From NCBI GenBank assembly GCA_938012815.1, contig CALLVV010000087.1, positions 1 to 39,590 on the forward strand: a stretch of DNA of 39,590 nt, written 5' to 3'. Made by a program: the position numbers and the translations under genes. This DNA comes from an uncultured Propionibacteriaceae bacterium. Lineage in GTDB: Bacteria; Actinomycetota; Actinomycetes; Propionibacteriales; Propionibacteriaceae. Positions 16,272-25,035 of this stretch are shown here, piece by piece. Below the pieces are notes generated by a model. That model ran no database searches. It saw nothing but the letters and a program-made list of their open reading frames with translations, and had not been told where the DNA came from. Positions within the stretch are counted from its first letter, which is position 1, and the number at the start of each line of letters is the position of its first letter.

Positions 16272-17184
16272 TAGAGCTGGCGAAACCGTTCCCCGCCCAG
16301 GTGACGGGGGCGCAGAAGGCATCGGGAAGGGGCTCCGGCATCACAGCCAGGGCCCCTTCCGGCGTCTCGTGGTGTCCGAGCCCGAGCGAGTCCGTCAACT
16401 CGGCCACAACCTCGGGGATCCGCCATCCCAGAGCCAGCAGGTCAGCCAGGGTGACCGCCCCGTCGCGTTTCGCCAGGCGTTTCCCGTCAGAATTGGTGAC
16501 CAGTCCGATGTGTGCGTAACTCGGTGGCCGGCCGCCGAGCAGGGTCGCGAGCCAGGCCTGGCGGGGCGCCGAACCTAGAAGATCGGCACCCCGGGTGATC
16601 CGGGTCACTCCTTGGTGAAGATCGTCCACCACTGCGGCGAAGTTGTACGCGGGCACCCCGTCACCCCGGACCAGAACGAAATCGTCGACGACACCGGTCA
16701 CCTCGCCCGCGAAACGATCGGTCACGGTGAACCGGGTGCCCTCGGCGCGGATGCGGATCGCGGCTGGACGCTGCTCCCTGCGTCGCGCCCGCTCGGCAGC
16801 GGAGAGCCGCGTGCAGGTCCCCGGATAGGGACGATGACCCTCACCGTGTGGGGCGGACGCGGCCTGCTCGATCTCCCTGCGCGTGCAGAAACACTCGTAG
16901 GTGCGGTCCCGCAACCTGGCGAGGGCATCGCGGTAGGCGTCCAACCGGTCGGACTGCGTCACGACCTCGCCGTCCCAGGCCATTCCCAGCCTCCGGAGGT
17001 CGGACAGCTGCCGGTCAGCGGCCCCACCGGCTGCCCTCACCCGGGCCGCGTCGAGGTCCTCGACGCGCAGCAGCCACCGTCCCTCCTCCCGCCGGGTCAG
17101 GAGCCAACCGGCAAGCGCTGTGCGCAGATTCCCGAGGTGCAGATCGGAGGTCGGGGAGGGCGCGTAACGGTCGACGATCGGCAT
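16255..17184 (-). CDS. gluQ: Glutamyl-queuosine tRNA(Asp) synthetase
   Basis: 309 residues, matching the catalytic core of glutamyl-tRNA synthetase without an anticodon-binding domain. RYAPSPTSDLHLGNLRTAL carries the HIGH-like HLGN at 16-19. Zinc ligands typical of GluQ-RS are present: Cys98, Cys100, Tyr120 and Cys124 (ECFCTRRE and YPGTC). The second nucleotide-binding loop reads GKRLAKRDGAV in place of KMSKS, which is normal for the family. The enzyme puts glutamate on queuosine in the tRNA(Asp) anticodon. The ATG follows an AACAAT hexamer by 6 bases (minus strand 17196-17191), suggesting leaderless transcription. Confidence 0.93.
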   Translation of the reverse strand: MPIVDRYAPSPTSDLHLGNLRTALAGWLLTRREEGRWLLRVEDLDAARVRAAGGAADRQLSDLRRLGMAWDGEVVTQSDRLDAYRDALARLRDRTYECFCTRREIEQAASAPHGEGHRPYPGTCTRLSAAERARRREQRPAAIRIRAEGTRFTVTDRFAGEVTGVVDDFVLVRGDGVPAYNFAAVVDDLHQGVTRITRGADLLGSAPRQAWLATLLGGRPPSYAHIGLVTNSDGKRLAKRDGAVTLADLLALGWRIPEVVAELTDSLGLGHHETPEGALAVMPEPLPDAFCAPVTWAGNGFASSTTTLP

Positions 17185-17249
17185 ACCCCCATTGTTGCGG
17201 GACGCAGTCCCCGGTACCCTCTAACCCACCAGGTCACCAGGGAGATGAG

Positions 17250-18179
17250 ATGTCGGCGAGCAAATCAGAGAGGCTGCTGAATCTGCTGATCATGCTGCTC
17301 AGCACCCGGGGCTGGGTGGGGCGTGACCGCATCAGGCAGGTCATCGAAGGGTACCGTGGATTGGATGACCGTAACTTCGAGCGCACCTTCGAACGGGACA
17401 AGGCCGAGCTGCGGAGCATAGGAGTTCCCGTGGAGGCGGGCTCCCACGAGCCCGAGGGGGGAGAACCCGGCTACCGGGTGGATCGTTCCGCCTTCGAGCT
17501 GCCGCCCATCTCCTTCACCACGGATGAACTGGCCGCTCTGGGGGCCGCCGCCCGCGTGTGGCAGGACAGCGTCGCCGCCGACGACACCCGGGTGGCGCTC
17601 GCCACGCTGCGGGCCGCCGGGGCCGACCCGGACGCCGCCCGGTTGCTGACCCTGCAACCGCAGCTCACCGCGATCGACGGTCTCGACGTGTGGTGGGAGG
17701 CGCTGCGGGACCGGCGTGAGGTACGTTTCGGATATCGCGACGAACCCCGCAGGCTCCAGCCGTGGCGGATCGTACAGCGCCGAGGGCACTGGTACGTGAT
17801 CGGCTTGGACCTCGACCGTGCGGAGCGGCGTCATTTCAAACTGTCCCGGCTCACGGCCCCGCCCCGTGCAGTCGGGGAGAACGCCGCCTATGAACCACCG
17901 GAGGAAGTGGTAATCGAGTTCGCATCATCGGAGCAGCGTCCCACGGCCAGGGTCGCCCTGCGTCCCGGGTGTGGACACGACATGGTTCGCAACGGTAAGC
18001 CGGCCACTCCGATGGATGGTGACCCAGAGGGATTCGAGGTCTACGAACTGCCGTTGACACCTGTGCTCGTCGGCGAGATTTGCGCGCTGGGGGCGGATGC
18101 CATCGCCCTGGCGCCGGAGGAACTGGTGGACGACGTAGTGACCCGGCTCCGGGCGGTCGCGGGGAGGTGGGCCCGATGA
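17250..18179 (+). CDS. pafB: WYL-domain regulator PafB
   Basis: 309 residues. The N-terminal winged helix (SERLLNLLIMLLSTRGWVGR, then RTFERDKAELRSIGVPVE) is followed by a WYL domain at about 145-220 (REVRFGYRDE, RRGHWYVIGLDLDRAERRHFKLSR) and a C-terminal extension. PafB and PafC together form the activator of the LexA/RecA-independent DNA damage response described in mycobacteria. GGAGATG before the ATG is an acceptable ribosome binding site, and TACCCT (17215-17220) is a possible -10. Its stop overlaps pafC as ATGA. The Pup ligase gene pafA, which usually precedes it, is absent here. Confidence 0.92.
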   Translation: MSASKSERLLNLLIMLLSTRGWVGRDRIRQVIEGYRGLDDRNFERTFERDKAELRSIGVPVEAGSHEPEGGEPGYRVDRSAFELPPISFTTDELAALGAAARVWQDSVAADDTRVALATLRAAGADPDAARLLTLQPQLTAIDGLDVWWEALRDRREVRFGYRDEPRRLQPWRIVQRRGHWYVIGLDLDRAERRHFKLSRLTAPPRAVGENAAYEPPEEVVIEFASSEQRPTARVALRPGCGHDMVRNGKPATPMDGDPEGFEVYELPLTPVLVGEICALGADAIALAPEELVDDVVTRLRAVAGRWAR

Positions 18180-19105
18180 GGTCGGCGGATCAGGTGCAGC
18201 GGCTCATCCAGTTGGTGCCCTACCTCACACAGAACCCGGGAGTGACCGTGACCGAGGTGGCTCGTGATTTCCGGACCACCCCCGCCGTGATCCTCCGGGA
18301 CCTGGAGGTGATCCAGTTCTGCGGACTGCCCGGGGGGTTGACCGACGACCTCTTCGACATCGACATCGAGGGGATCCGGGCCGACGGAGAGATCTACCTG
18401 TACAACTCCGATGTGCTGGCCCGCCCCATGACCCTCACCGCGGTTCAGGCGGCGAGCCTCATAGTGGCGTTGGGGGCGCTCGTCGAGCTCGGATCCGATG
18501 CAGCCGCCAGCGCCCGGGCAAAACTCAGCGAGGCCTGCGGACAGGTGGGAACCGGGATCGAGGTCACCCTGACCACAGGGGACGAGGAGATCCGCCGCGT
18601 CCTGACCCGGGCCTGCGAGGAACGCCGGGTGGCGCGGATCGAACACGAAGGCACCGGGGGACGGGCCGTGGTGGAGGTGGACCCCGCCCGCCTCAGGGTG
18701 GTGGACGGCACCACCTACCTCGATGCGTGGTCCCGGCTGCGGGACGCCTGGCGTAGTTTCCGCATGGACCGGATCCGGGCCGTCGTGATGCTCGACGAGA
18801 CATCCCCGCAGCGGGAGGGCCTGGAGGAGGCCACGGGGTCCTGGTTCGCCGATTCCGAACGCAGGGTGGAGTTGTCCCTCGGCCCCGGTGCGGCCTGGGT
18901 GCCCGAGTACTATCCGACCCATTCGGTCGAGTCCGACGTGACCGGGCTGAAGGTGGTGCTTCCCGTCGGCAGCCGCGACTGGCTGGTGTCGTTGCTGCTG
19001 CGGCTCGGCGAGGACGTGGTGATGGTCAGCGACGGCGAGGCCGTCACGGAGGCAGCGGAACGGGCCCAGGAGGCGCTTCGCGCATACGGTTGTCAGGGAA
19101 CCTGA
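18176..19105 (+). CDS. pafC: WYL-domain regulator PafC
   Basis: 309 residues, paralogous to PafB. The helix-turn-helix region is RLIQLVPYLTQNPGVTVTEV with RTTPAVILRDLEVIQF. A middle segment (MTLTAVQAASLIVALGALVEL) leads to the WYL domain at about 140-215 (RVARIEHEGTGG, TTYLDAWSRLRDAWRSFRMDR) and a C-terminal WCX-like domain. ATG 18176 overlaps the pafB stop, so both subunits are made in equal amounts, which suits a heterodimeric regulator. The order pafC, tatA, tatC, helY is conserved in actinobacteria. Confidence 0.92.
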   Translation: MRSADQVQRLIQLVPYLTQNPGVTVTEVARDFRTTPAVILRDLEVIQFCGLPGGLTDDLFDIDIEGIRADGEIYLYNSDVLARPMTLTAVQAASLIVALGALVELGSDAAASARAKLSEACGQVGTGIEVTLTTGDEEIRRVLTRACEERRVARIEHEGTGGRAVVEVDPARLRVVDGTTYLDAWSRLRDAWRSFRMDRIRAVVMLDETSPQREGLEEATGSWFADSERRVELSLGPGAAWVPEYYPTHSVESDVTGLKVVLPVGSRDWLVSLLLRLGEDVVMVSDGEAVTEAAERAQEALRAYGCQGT

Positions 19106-19131
19106 TCAGATCAGCTGACCACCGGGTCGGG

Positions 19132-19137
19132 TACGAT
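19132..19137 (+). promoter_or_regulatory. -10-like TACGAT before the small membrane protein
   Basis: TACGAT ends 8 bases before the GTG at 19146, with no ribosome binding site between. This is another candidate leaderless start and could be a second promoter for tatA-tatC. Confidence 0.45.
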
Positions 19138-19145
19138 CTCGTAGT

Positions 19146-19331
19146 GTGATCTGGGTAATCGTTCTCGGCTGCCTGGCGGCGGCCGGGGTGGTGGTCCTGG
19201 TGGTGCTGGCCATCGGGGTCCGGAACAAAATCGACGATGTTCTGGTTGAGACGCGGGTGTTGGAGGAACGTCGTGAGGAGTTGAAGGAGCTCACAGCGAG
19301 CATTCAGCTGCCCCACAAGCACCACGAGTAA
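19146..19331 (+). CDS. Small single-pass membrane protein upstream of tatA
   Basis: 61 residues. One transmembrane helix at about 2-24 (VIVLGCLAAAGVVVLVVLAIG) is followed by a charged helical tail (ETRVLEERREELKELTAS) and a His-rich end. It resembles no family I can name. It sits between pafC and tatA in the same direction, 43 bases before tatA. The short membrane helix plus amphipathic charged helix recalls TatA/B topology, but the typical TatA Phe-Gly motif is missing, so a role in Tat export is only a guess. Confidence 0.65.
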   Translation: MIWVIVLGCLAAAGVVVLVVLAIGVRNKIDDVLVETRVLEERREELKELTASIQLPHKHHE

Positions 19332-19374
19332 GCTTCACAGGAAACGAACGAATCCAAAACGAGGTAACTGCACT

Positions 19375-19704
19375 ATGCCGAACATCGGTCTCCCGGAACT
19401 GCTGGTCATCCTGCTCGTCGCCCTGCTTCTGTTTGGTGGCTCTCGCCTGGCAGGCCTCGGCAAGGGAGTTGGGCGTTCCATCCGGGAGTTCAAGGAGGAG
19501 GTCAAATCCACCGATTCCAAGGGCCAGGATGAGGACAAGTCTTCGGAACCCGAGGTGGTCGAGGCGGAGATCGTTGACGACAAGGCCGCGGAACTGGAGC
19601 GCCGCCAGCGTGAGTTGGAAGCCCGCGAGCAAGCTCTCAAGGAAGCTGAGCTGAAGGCCCGGGAGGCGGAACTCAAAGCCCGTGAAGCCGAGATGGGGAA
19701 CTGA
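19375..19704 (+). CDS. tatA: Twin-arginine translocase subunit TatA
   Basis: 109 residues. The N-terminal transmembrane helix (LPELLVILLVALLLFGG, residues 6-22) ends in the conserved FG, followed by the amphipathic helix LAGLGKGVGRSIREFKEEV. The C-terminal half is unusual: from about 72 to the end it is a charged coiled-coil-like stretch with the seven-residue unit ELKAREA twice in a row. TatA oligomers form the pore for folded proteins exported by TatC. tatC follows after 5 bases. Confidence 0.95.
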   Translation: MPNIGLPELLVILLVALLLFGGSRLAGLGKGVGRSIREFKEEVKSTDSKGQDEDKSSEPEVVEAEIVDDKAAELERRQRELEAREQALKEAELKAREAELKAREAEMGN

Positions 19705-19709
19705 TCACG

Positions 19710-20585
19710 TTGAGTTCCGACGCCAGTCGTGCTGAGGCGAAGCCGCGTCGGTCCAGCTGGTTCCGCCCGCCCAAGAAGGAGTCCCCGGACGGCAGAATGT
19801 CGCTGGGGGATCACCTCCGCGAGATCCGTTACCGCGTCACGATCTCGATGCTCGCCCTGGTCTTGGCCGCCATCGTCTGCGCCTTCTTCTACCAGCCGCT
19901 GGTGGAATTCATCATGTATCCCTACACCGTTGCCAGGGAAGAGGTGCGGCAGGCCAATCCTCAGGCAGAGCTTGAACTCATCAACCAAGGCGTGAGCGGG
20001 CCTTTCACCTTGGTCGTGGCGGTCCTGGTTGTCTGTGGGCTGATCGTCACCATCCCCGTGTGGCTCTATCAGATCTGGGCCTTCGTGGCCCCCGGCCTGC
20101 TCGCCAAGGAGAAGAAGTACGTGCTGTACTTCATGGCGGCGGGAATCCCGCTGTTCCTGGCTGGCTGCGCCATGGGCTACTGGGTCTGGCCCAAGGGCAT
20201 CGTGGTGATGGCCAGTTTCACCGCGCAGAACCTCGAGATCAAGAACCTTCAGGACATGGCGGCTTTCCTGAGTCTCGAGCTGAAGGTGATCCTCATCTTC
20301 GGGGCGTCCTTCCTGCTGCCCGTGATCGTGGTGGCTCTCAACCTGCTCAATGTGGTGCGCGGCCACCAGCTCAAGAAGTGGCGCAAAGGCGTGTTCTTCG
20401 GTTCCTTCGTGCTGGCCGCGATCGCCACCCCGTCGACCGACCCGTTCACCATGCTCTGCATGGCGGTCCCCATGACACTGCTGTTCTACCTCTCCGAGCT
20501 GGTCTGCCGCGGACTCGACAAACGCAAGGGCATCGTCGCCGCGGAGGAGGAACAATTCAACATAGACGTGGATGACGGCAAGTGA
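19710..20585 (+). CDS. tatC: Twin-arginine translocase subunit TatC
   Basis: 291 residues, polytopic with six membrane helices. The family signature SLGDHLREIRYRV near residue 31 is followed by VWLYQIWAFVAPGLLAKEKKY in the second loop region, and the ATPSTDPFTMLCMAVPM element before the last helices. TatC recognises the twin-arginine signal peptide. The assigned start is TTG at 19710, giving an N-terminal cytoplasmic extension of about 30 residues; no ATG lies nearby in frame before the conserved region. The stop overlaps the next gene as GTGA. Confidence 0.94.
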   Translation: MSSDASRAEAKPRRSSWFRPPKKESPDGRMSLGDHLREIRYRVTISMLALVLAAIVCAFFYQPLVEFIMYPYTVAREEVRQANPQAELELINQGVSGPFTLVVAVLVVCGLIVTIPVWLYQIWAFVAPGLLAKEKKYVLYFMAAGIPLFLAGCAMGYWVWPKGIVVMASFTAQNLEIKNLQDMAAFLSLELKVILIFGASFLLPVIVVALNLLNVVRGHQLKKWRKGVFFGSFVLAAIATPSTDPFTMLCMAVPMTLLFYLSELVCRGLDKRKGIVAAEEEQFNIDVDDGK

Positions 20586-21496
20586 ACCAACTGGCGAAAC
20601 CGCGCCTGCTGACCCTGGTGGTCAACGAGCGTTCAGGCGGGGGACGCGCTGGCCGTATGCTGCCCAAGGTGGCGCGCAGGCTCCGTGAGCAGATTCCCAC
20701 TGCGGAACTGCACATCATCTCCTCCAACTCGTGGACCGAGGCCGAGAAACTGACCCGCACCGCGGCCCTGGAGGCCCGCCCCGGGGATGCGCTGCTGGTG
20801 ATGGGCGGCGATGGCATGGCCCATCTCGGGCTCAACGCAGCGGCGGGCACCGAGGCGACCCTCGGGCTGATCCCCGCGGGAACCGGCAATGACTTCGCGC
20901 GCGGCGTCGGCGTGCCCCGCACAGTGGACGAGGCCGTCGGGGTGATCGTCGCGGGCCGGACCCGCACCGTCGACCTGGCCCACATCTCCAACGACACCTT
21001 TCCCCGGCGTTATGTTGGCGCGGTGGTCTCCACCGGCTACGACGCCCGGGTGAACCGTTCCACCAACCACATCAGGTTGCGGCTGGGGGCTCTCAGCTAT
21101 GGCTACATCGCGCTGCGGGAGCTGGCCTCCTTCTCCCCGCTGCACTACGACATGATCATCGACGGGGTGCGCCGTCGCCAGGAGGCGATGTTGGTCGCGG
21201 TCTCCAACACGGGAATCTTCGGAGGCGGTATGCGCATCGCCCCCGAGGCCGACCCCGCCGACGGTCTCCTCGACGTCACGGTGGTCGGCCCGGTATCGCG
21301 GACCACCCTGCTCAGACTGTTGCCCTCCATGTACTCCGGGGCCTTCGTCACACACCCCTGTGTGGAACAGTTCCAGGCGCGCAGCATCGAACTGGCCGGC
21401 GAGGGGCTGTTCGTGATGGGCGACGGCGAGGAACTGGGTGAGGTGCCCGTGCGCGTCGAGTGCGTGCCGGGAGTGCTCAAGGTCTTCGTCGCCTGA
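20582..21496 (+). CDS. Diacylglycerol kinase-family lipid kinase
   Basis: 304 residues of the DAGK catalytic family (YegS/DgkB-like). VVNERSGGGRAGR is the first phosphate-binding segment, LLVMGGDGMAHLGLNAA carries the GGDG motif, and LIPAGTGNDFARGVGVP is highly conserved. The C-terminal beta-sandwich includes NTGIFGGGMRIAPEADPADGL. It probably phosphorylates diacylglycerol or a related lipid at the inner membrane face; the substrate is not readable. The GTG start overlaps tatC by 4 bases. Its insertion between tatC and helY differs from the mycobacterial order. Confidence 0.9.
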   Translation: MNQLAKPRLLTLVVNERSGGGRAGRMLPKVARRLREQIPTAELHIISSNSWTEAEKLTRTAALEARPGDALLVMGGDGMAHLGLNAAAGTEATLGLIPAGTGNDFARGVGVPRTVDEAVGVIVAGRTRTVDLAHISNDTFPRRYVGAVVSTGYDARVNRSTNHIRLRLGALSYGYIALRELASFSPLHYDMIIDGVRRRQEAMLVAVSNTGIFGGGMRIAPEADPADGLLDVTVVGPVSRTTLLRLLPSMYSGAFVTHPCVEQFQARSIELAGEGLFVMGDGEELGEVPVRVECVPGVLKVFVA

Positions 21497-21506
21497 GGCG
21501 CCCTGC

Positions 21507-21512
21507 TACCGT
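21507..21512 (+). promoter_or_regulatory. -10-like TACCGT before helY
   Basis: TACCGT ends 6 bases before the GTG at 21519 and no ribosome binding site intervenes, which fits leaderless transcription. Confidence 0.45.
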
Positions 21513-21518
21513 GGGGCG

Positions 21519-24263
21519 GTGACCGATCAGGTGCAGCGCTTTGCCGCGCTCTACTCCTTTCCGTTCGACGACTACCAGATCGCCGGCTGCGAGGCCCTGG
21601 CCTCGGGTTCGGGGGTGCTGGTGGCCGCGCCCACCGGGGCGGGCAAGACGGTGGTGGGGGAGTTCGCCGTGTGGCTGGCCCTGGAGACCGGCACGCGATG
21701 CTTCTACACAACCCCGATCAAGGCGCTGAGCAACCAGAAGTACCACGACCTCGTGGCGCGGCACGGCGCGGACCGGGTGGGGTTGCTGACGGGCGATTCC
21801 TCGGTCAACGGCGACGCCCAGGTGGTGGTGATGACCACCGAGGTGCTGCGCAACATGATCTACGCCTCCTCGACGGGGTTGAACAACCTGGGCCACGTCG
21901 TCATGGACGAGGTGCACTACCTGGCCGACCGGTTCCGCGGTGCCGTGTGGGAGGAGGTCATCCTCGGACTGGCCCCCCGGGTGCAGATCACGGCACTGTC
22001 GGCGACCGTCAGCAACGTGGAGGACTTCGGTGACTGGCTGCGCACCGTGCGGGGGAGTTTCGAGGTGGTGGTCTCCGAGAGACGTCCTGTCCCCCTCTAC
22101 CAGCAGGTGCTGGTGGGAACGAAACTGGTGGACCTGTTCGAGGGTGTCGCCCCGACCGCCAGGGAACTGCCCGGCGAGCGAGCGGCGAAGGTGAACCGGG
22201 AGCTGCTGAAGGTCTCCCGCGCCGAGGCCACCCGGGTGCGCGACGACTCCCGGCGGCCCCGCGGGCGTTCCGGCCGGGGGAGGAGACCCCGGGGCTCCGG
22301 TTCCTTCGGCGGTGACGTCCATCCGCGGTTCGCGGGGCGCCGCACCGCGCGGGCCGAGGTGGCGCGGGTCCTGGAGAGGGCCCGGCTGCTGCCCGCGATC
22401 TGGTTCATCTTCAGCCGCGCCGGGTGCGACGCCGCCGTCGAGCAGCTGCTCACCGCCGGGGTGAACCTGACCACCCGCGCCGAGGCCGCCCTGCTTGGGG
22501 AGATCGCCGACCGGCACGTCAGCGGATTGTCGGTCACCGACCTGGACGCGCTCGGCTACGAGGACTTCCGGGGCGCCTTCTGCGCGGGGATCGCCGCCCA
22601 TCATGCCGGGCAACTGCCCGCTTTCAAGGCGATCGTGGAAGAGGGATTCGCCACCGGGGTCTGCAAACTGGTCTTCGCCACCGAAACCCTGGCGCTCGGC
22701 ATCAACATGCCCGCCCGGACCGTCGTGCTGGAGAAACTGGTCAAGTACAACGGCGAGGCCGTGGTGGACATCACCCCGGGGGAGTACACCCAGCTCACCG
22801 GGCGGGCGGGCAGACGCGGCATCGACGTCGAGGGACACGCTGTCGTGCAGTGGCAGCCCGGCATGGATCCGCGAGCCGTCGCGGGCTTGGCGTCGAGGCG
22901 CACCTATCCGCTGCGTTCCTCCTTTGCGCCGAGCTACAACATGGCCGTCAATCTGACCGCATCGCTGGGCCGGGAACGGGCACGTGAGGTACTGAACCAG
23001 TCATTCGCGCAGTTCACCATCGACAAGACCGTGGTCAAGGCCAGCCGTGCGGACCGCGACCGCCGCCGCGAAATCGCCGCCAGCCGCGCCGAGGCCGAGT
23101 GCCACCTGGGGGATTTCATGGAATACGCGGCCCTGCGGGAGGAGATCTCCCAGCGTGAGGGCACCTCCGCGGCTGCCCGCCGGGCCCGGCGCGCCGACGA
23201 CATCGCCGAGGCTATCTCGAGGCTCATGCCCGGGGACGTGATCTGGGTGCCGAGGCAGGGCTGGTGCGTGGCCCTGGCCGTCGGGCAGAAACAGAGCCGC
23301 GACGGGGTGCCGTGGGTGCAGGTCATCGCCGCCGATCACACCGTGCTGCGGCTGCGGCCCCACGACCTGCCCGGCACCCCCACCCCCGTCGTCCGGGTGA
23401 GGGTGCCCCGGCGTTTCTCCGTGCAGGACCGCAGGGCGCGCCGGGAACTCCTGGCGGGGCTGTCGGCCAGGCTGGAATCCGTCGACCCTGAAACCCCGGT
23501 TTTCGAACCTACCCCGACCGACGAGGAACAGGCGAAGCGGGTCGCGGAGCTGAGGCGCAGAATGAAACGGCACCCCTGCCACGGCTGCGAGGACCGGGAA
23601 CTGCACGCCGTCGCAGCCGCACGCGCCATCCGTCTCGAGCGGGAGGCCACGCGCAGAGAGGCCGAACTGACGGGACGCGCGAACTCCCTGGCCGTGCAGT
23701 TCGACCGGGTCTGTGGGGTGCTCTCCGACCTCGGCTACCTGCACGGGGACGAACTGAGCGACGCGGGGCGGATGCTGCGCCGCATCTACAACGAACTGGA
23801 CCTCGTCGCCGCCGAGTGCATCCGCCGCGACGTGTTCGCGGACCTGGACGGGCCACAGCTGGCCGCCGTGCTGTCGTCGCTGCTCTACGAGTCGCGACCG
23901 GGCCGCGACCAGCGGCACCCGCGGATGCCGGACGCCGCCAGCGAGGCGGCGCAGTCCGCGCTGCGGACGGTGTGGCGTGAGGTCGGGGCGCTGGAACGCA
24001 ACCACCGCCGCGACCGGGGACGCGAACCCGACATCGGTTTCGCGGAGGCGGCGTGGCGCTGGGCCAGCGGCCAGGAGCTCGCGAAGGTGCTGCGCATCAG
24101 CGGCCTGCCCGCCGGTGATTTCGTGCGCTGGGTGCGGCAGGTCGTTGACCTGGCCGGCCAGATCGCGACGGCCGCCGGTCCCGGGGACCTGCGCCGCACC
24201 TGCCGGGAGGCGATCGCCGCGATGCGCCGCGGGGTCGTCGAAACCGATATCGAGGAGGACTGA
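21519..24263 (+). CDS. helY: DEAD/DEAH-box RNA helicase, HelY/Mtr4-like
   Basis: 914 residues. Motif I APTGAGKT is at 37-44, motif II DEVHYLADRFRG near 130, and motif III SATVSN near 163. The second RecA domain has AHHAGQLPAFKAIVEEGF, TETLALGINMPARTV and QLTGRAGRRGID. A basic Arg/Gly-rich insertion (about 242-275) separates the domains. The C-terminal half contains the Mtr4/Ski2-like arch and DSHCT regions (LSRLGYLHGDE-type element and FAEAAWRWASGQELAKVL). It is a probable 3'-5' RNA helicase in RNA turnover. GTG 21519 is chosen from the spacing to TACCGT and because earlier in-frame starts lie inside the lipid kinase gene. The stop shares one base with hisF. Confidence 0.93.
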   Translation: MTDQVQRFAALYSFPFDDYQIAGCEALASGSGVLVAAPTGAGKTVVGEFAVWLALETGTRCFYTTPIKALSNQKYHDLVARHGADRVGLLTGDSSVNGDAQVVVMTTEVLRNMIYASSTGLNNLGHVVMDEVHYLADRFRGAVWEEVILGLAPRVQITALSATVSNVEDFGDWLRTVRGSFEVVVSERRPVPLYQQVLVGTKLVDLFEGVAPTARELPGERAAKVNRELLKVSRAEATRVRDDSRRPRGRSGRGRRPRGSGSFGGDVHPRFAGRRTARAEVARVLERARLLPAIWFIFSRAGCDAAVEQLLTAGVNLTTRAEAALLGEIADRHVSGLSVTDLDALGYEDFRGAFCAGIAAHHAGQLPAFKAIVEEGFATGVCKLVFATETLALGINMPARTVVLEKLVKYNGEAVVDITPGEYTQLTGRAGRRGIDVEGHAVVQWQPGMDPRAVAGLASRRTYPLRSSFAPSYNMAVNLTASLGRERAREVLNQSFAQFTIDKTVVKASRADRDRRREIAASRAEAECHLGDFMEYAALREEISQREGTSAAARRARRADDIAEAISRLMPGDVIWVPRQGWCVALAVGQKQSRDGVPWVQVIAADHTVLRLRPHDLPGTPTPVVRVRVPRRFSVQDRRARRELLAGLSARLESVDPETPVFEPTPTDEEQAKRVAELRRRMKRHPCHGCEDRELHAVAAARAIRLEREATRREAELTGRANSLAVQFDRVCGVLSDLGYLHGDELSDAGRMLRRIYNELDLVAAECIRRDVFADLDGPQLAAVLSSLLYESRPGRDQRHPRMPDAASEAAQSALRTVWREVGALERNHRRDRGREPDIGFAEAAWRWASGQELAKVLRISGLPAGDFVRWVRQVVDLAGQIATAAGPGDLRRTCREAIAAMRRGVVETDIEED

Positions 24264-25030
24264 TGGGAGTCGCGTTGCGTGTGATCCCCTGCCTGGACGT
24301 TCACGACGGGCGGGTGGTCAAGGGGGTCAATTTCCGCGATCTCAAGGACGCCGGGGATCCGGTGGAACTGGCCGCCCGTTACGGTGCGGAGGGGGCCGAC
24401 GAACTGACCTTCCTGGACATCTCCGCGTCCGCACAGGGCCGGGAAACCACCCGGGAGATGGTGACCCGGTGCGCGGAGACCGTGTTCATCCCCCTCACAG
24501 TGGGAGGCGGGGTGCGGTCGGTGGCCGACGTGGATGCGCTGCTGCGCTGCGGGGCCGACAAGGCGGGCATCAACACCGGGGCGCTCGCCGATCCGGGGGT
24601 GATCGACGAGATCGCGGCGCAATTCGGCAACCAGGTGCTGGTGCTGTCCCTGGATGCCAGGCGGGCCGGTTGGGCACCCTCCGGGTTCGAGGTCACCACC
24701 CACGGCGGGCGCAGGCCGGCGGGCAGGGATGCCATCGAATGGGCGAAGGAGGCCGCCGACCGGGGGGTCGGGGAGGTGCTGCTCAACTCCATGGACGCCG
24801 ACGGCACCACCGACGGTTTCGACATCGAGATGATCCGGGCGGTCCGCGCGGTCGTGGACGTGCCGCTGATCGCCTCCGGTGGGGCGGGAACCGCGGCCCA
24901 CTTCGTCGAGGCCGCCCGCGCCGGTGCGGACGCGGTGCTGGCGGCAAGTGTCTTCCACTACGGGAGGCTCACTATTGTTGAGGTCAAGCAGGAGTTGGCC
25001 CGGGCCGGCTTCGAGGTACGAGGAGTCTGA
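24263..25030 (+). CDS. hisF: Imidazole glycerol phosphate synthase subunit HisF
   Basis: 255 residues forming a TIM barrel. Catalytic Asp12 lies in RVIPCLDVHDGRVVKG and the second Asp in LSLDARRAGW near 131. Phosphate-binding loops VGGGVRS and ASGGAGT are present, along with NTGALADPGVI. HisF makes imidazole glycerol phosphate and AICAR from PRFAR using ammonia from HisH. No other histidine gene is in the window; hisF is instead coupled to helY by a one-base overlap and followed 5 bases later by the HIT gene. Confidence 0.96.
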   Translation: MGVALRVIPCLDVHDGRVVKGVNFRDLKDAGDPVELAARYGAEGADELTFLDISASAQGRETTREMVTRCAETVFIPLTVGGGVRSVADVDALLRCGADKAGINTGALADPGVIDEIAAQFGNQVLVLSLDARRAGWAPSGFEVTTHGGRRPAGRDAIEWAKEAADRGVGEVLLNSMDADGTTDGFDIEMIRAVRAVVDVPLIASGGAGTAAHFVEAARAGADAVLAASVFHYGRLTIVEVKQELARAGFEVRGV

Positions 25031-25035
25031 AGACC

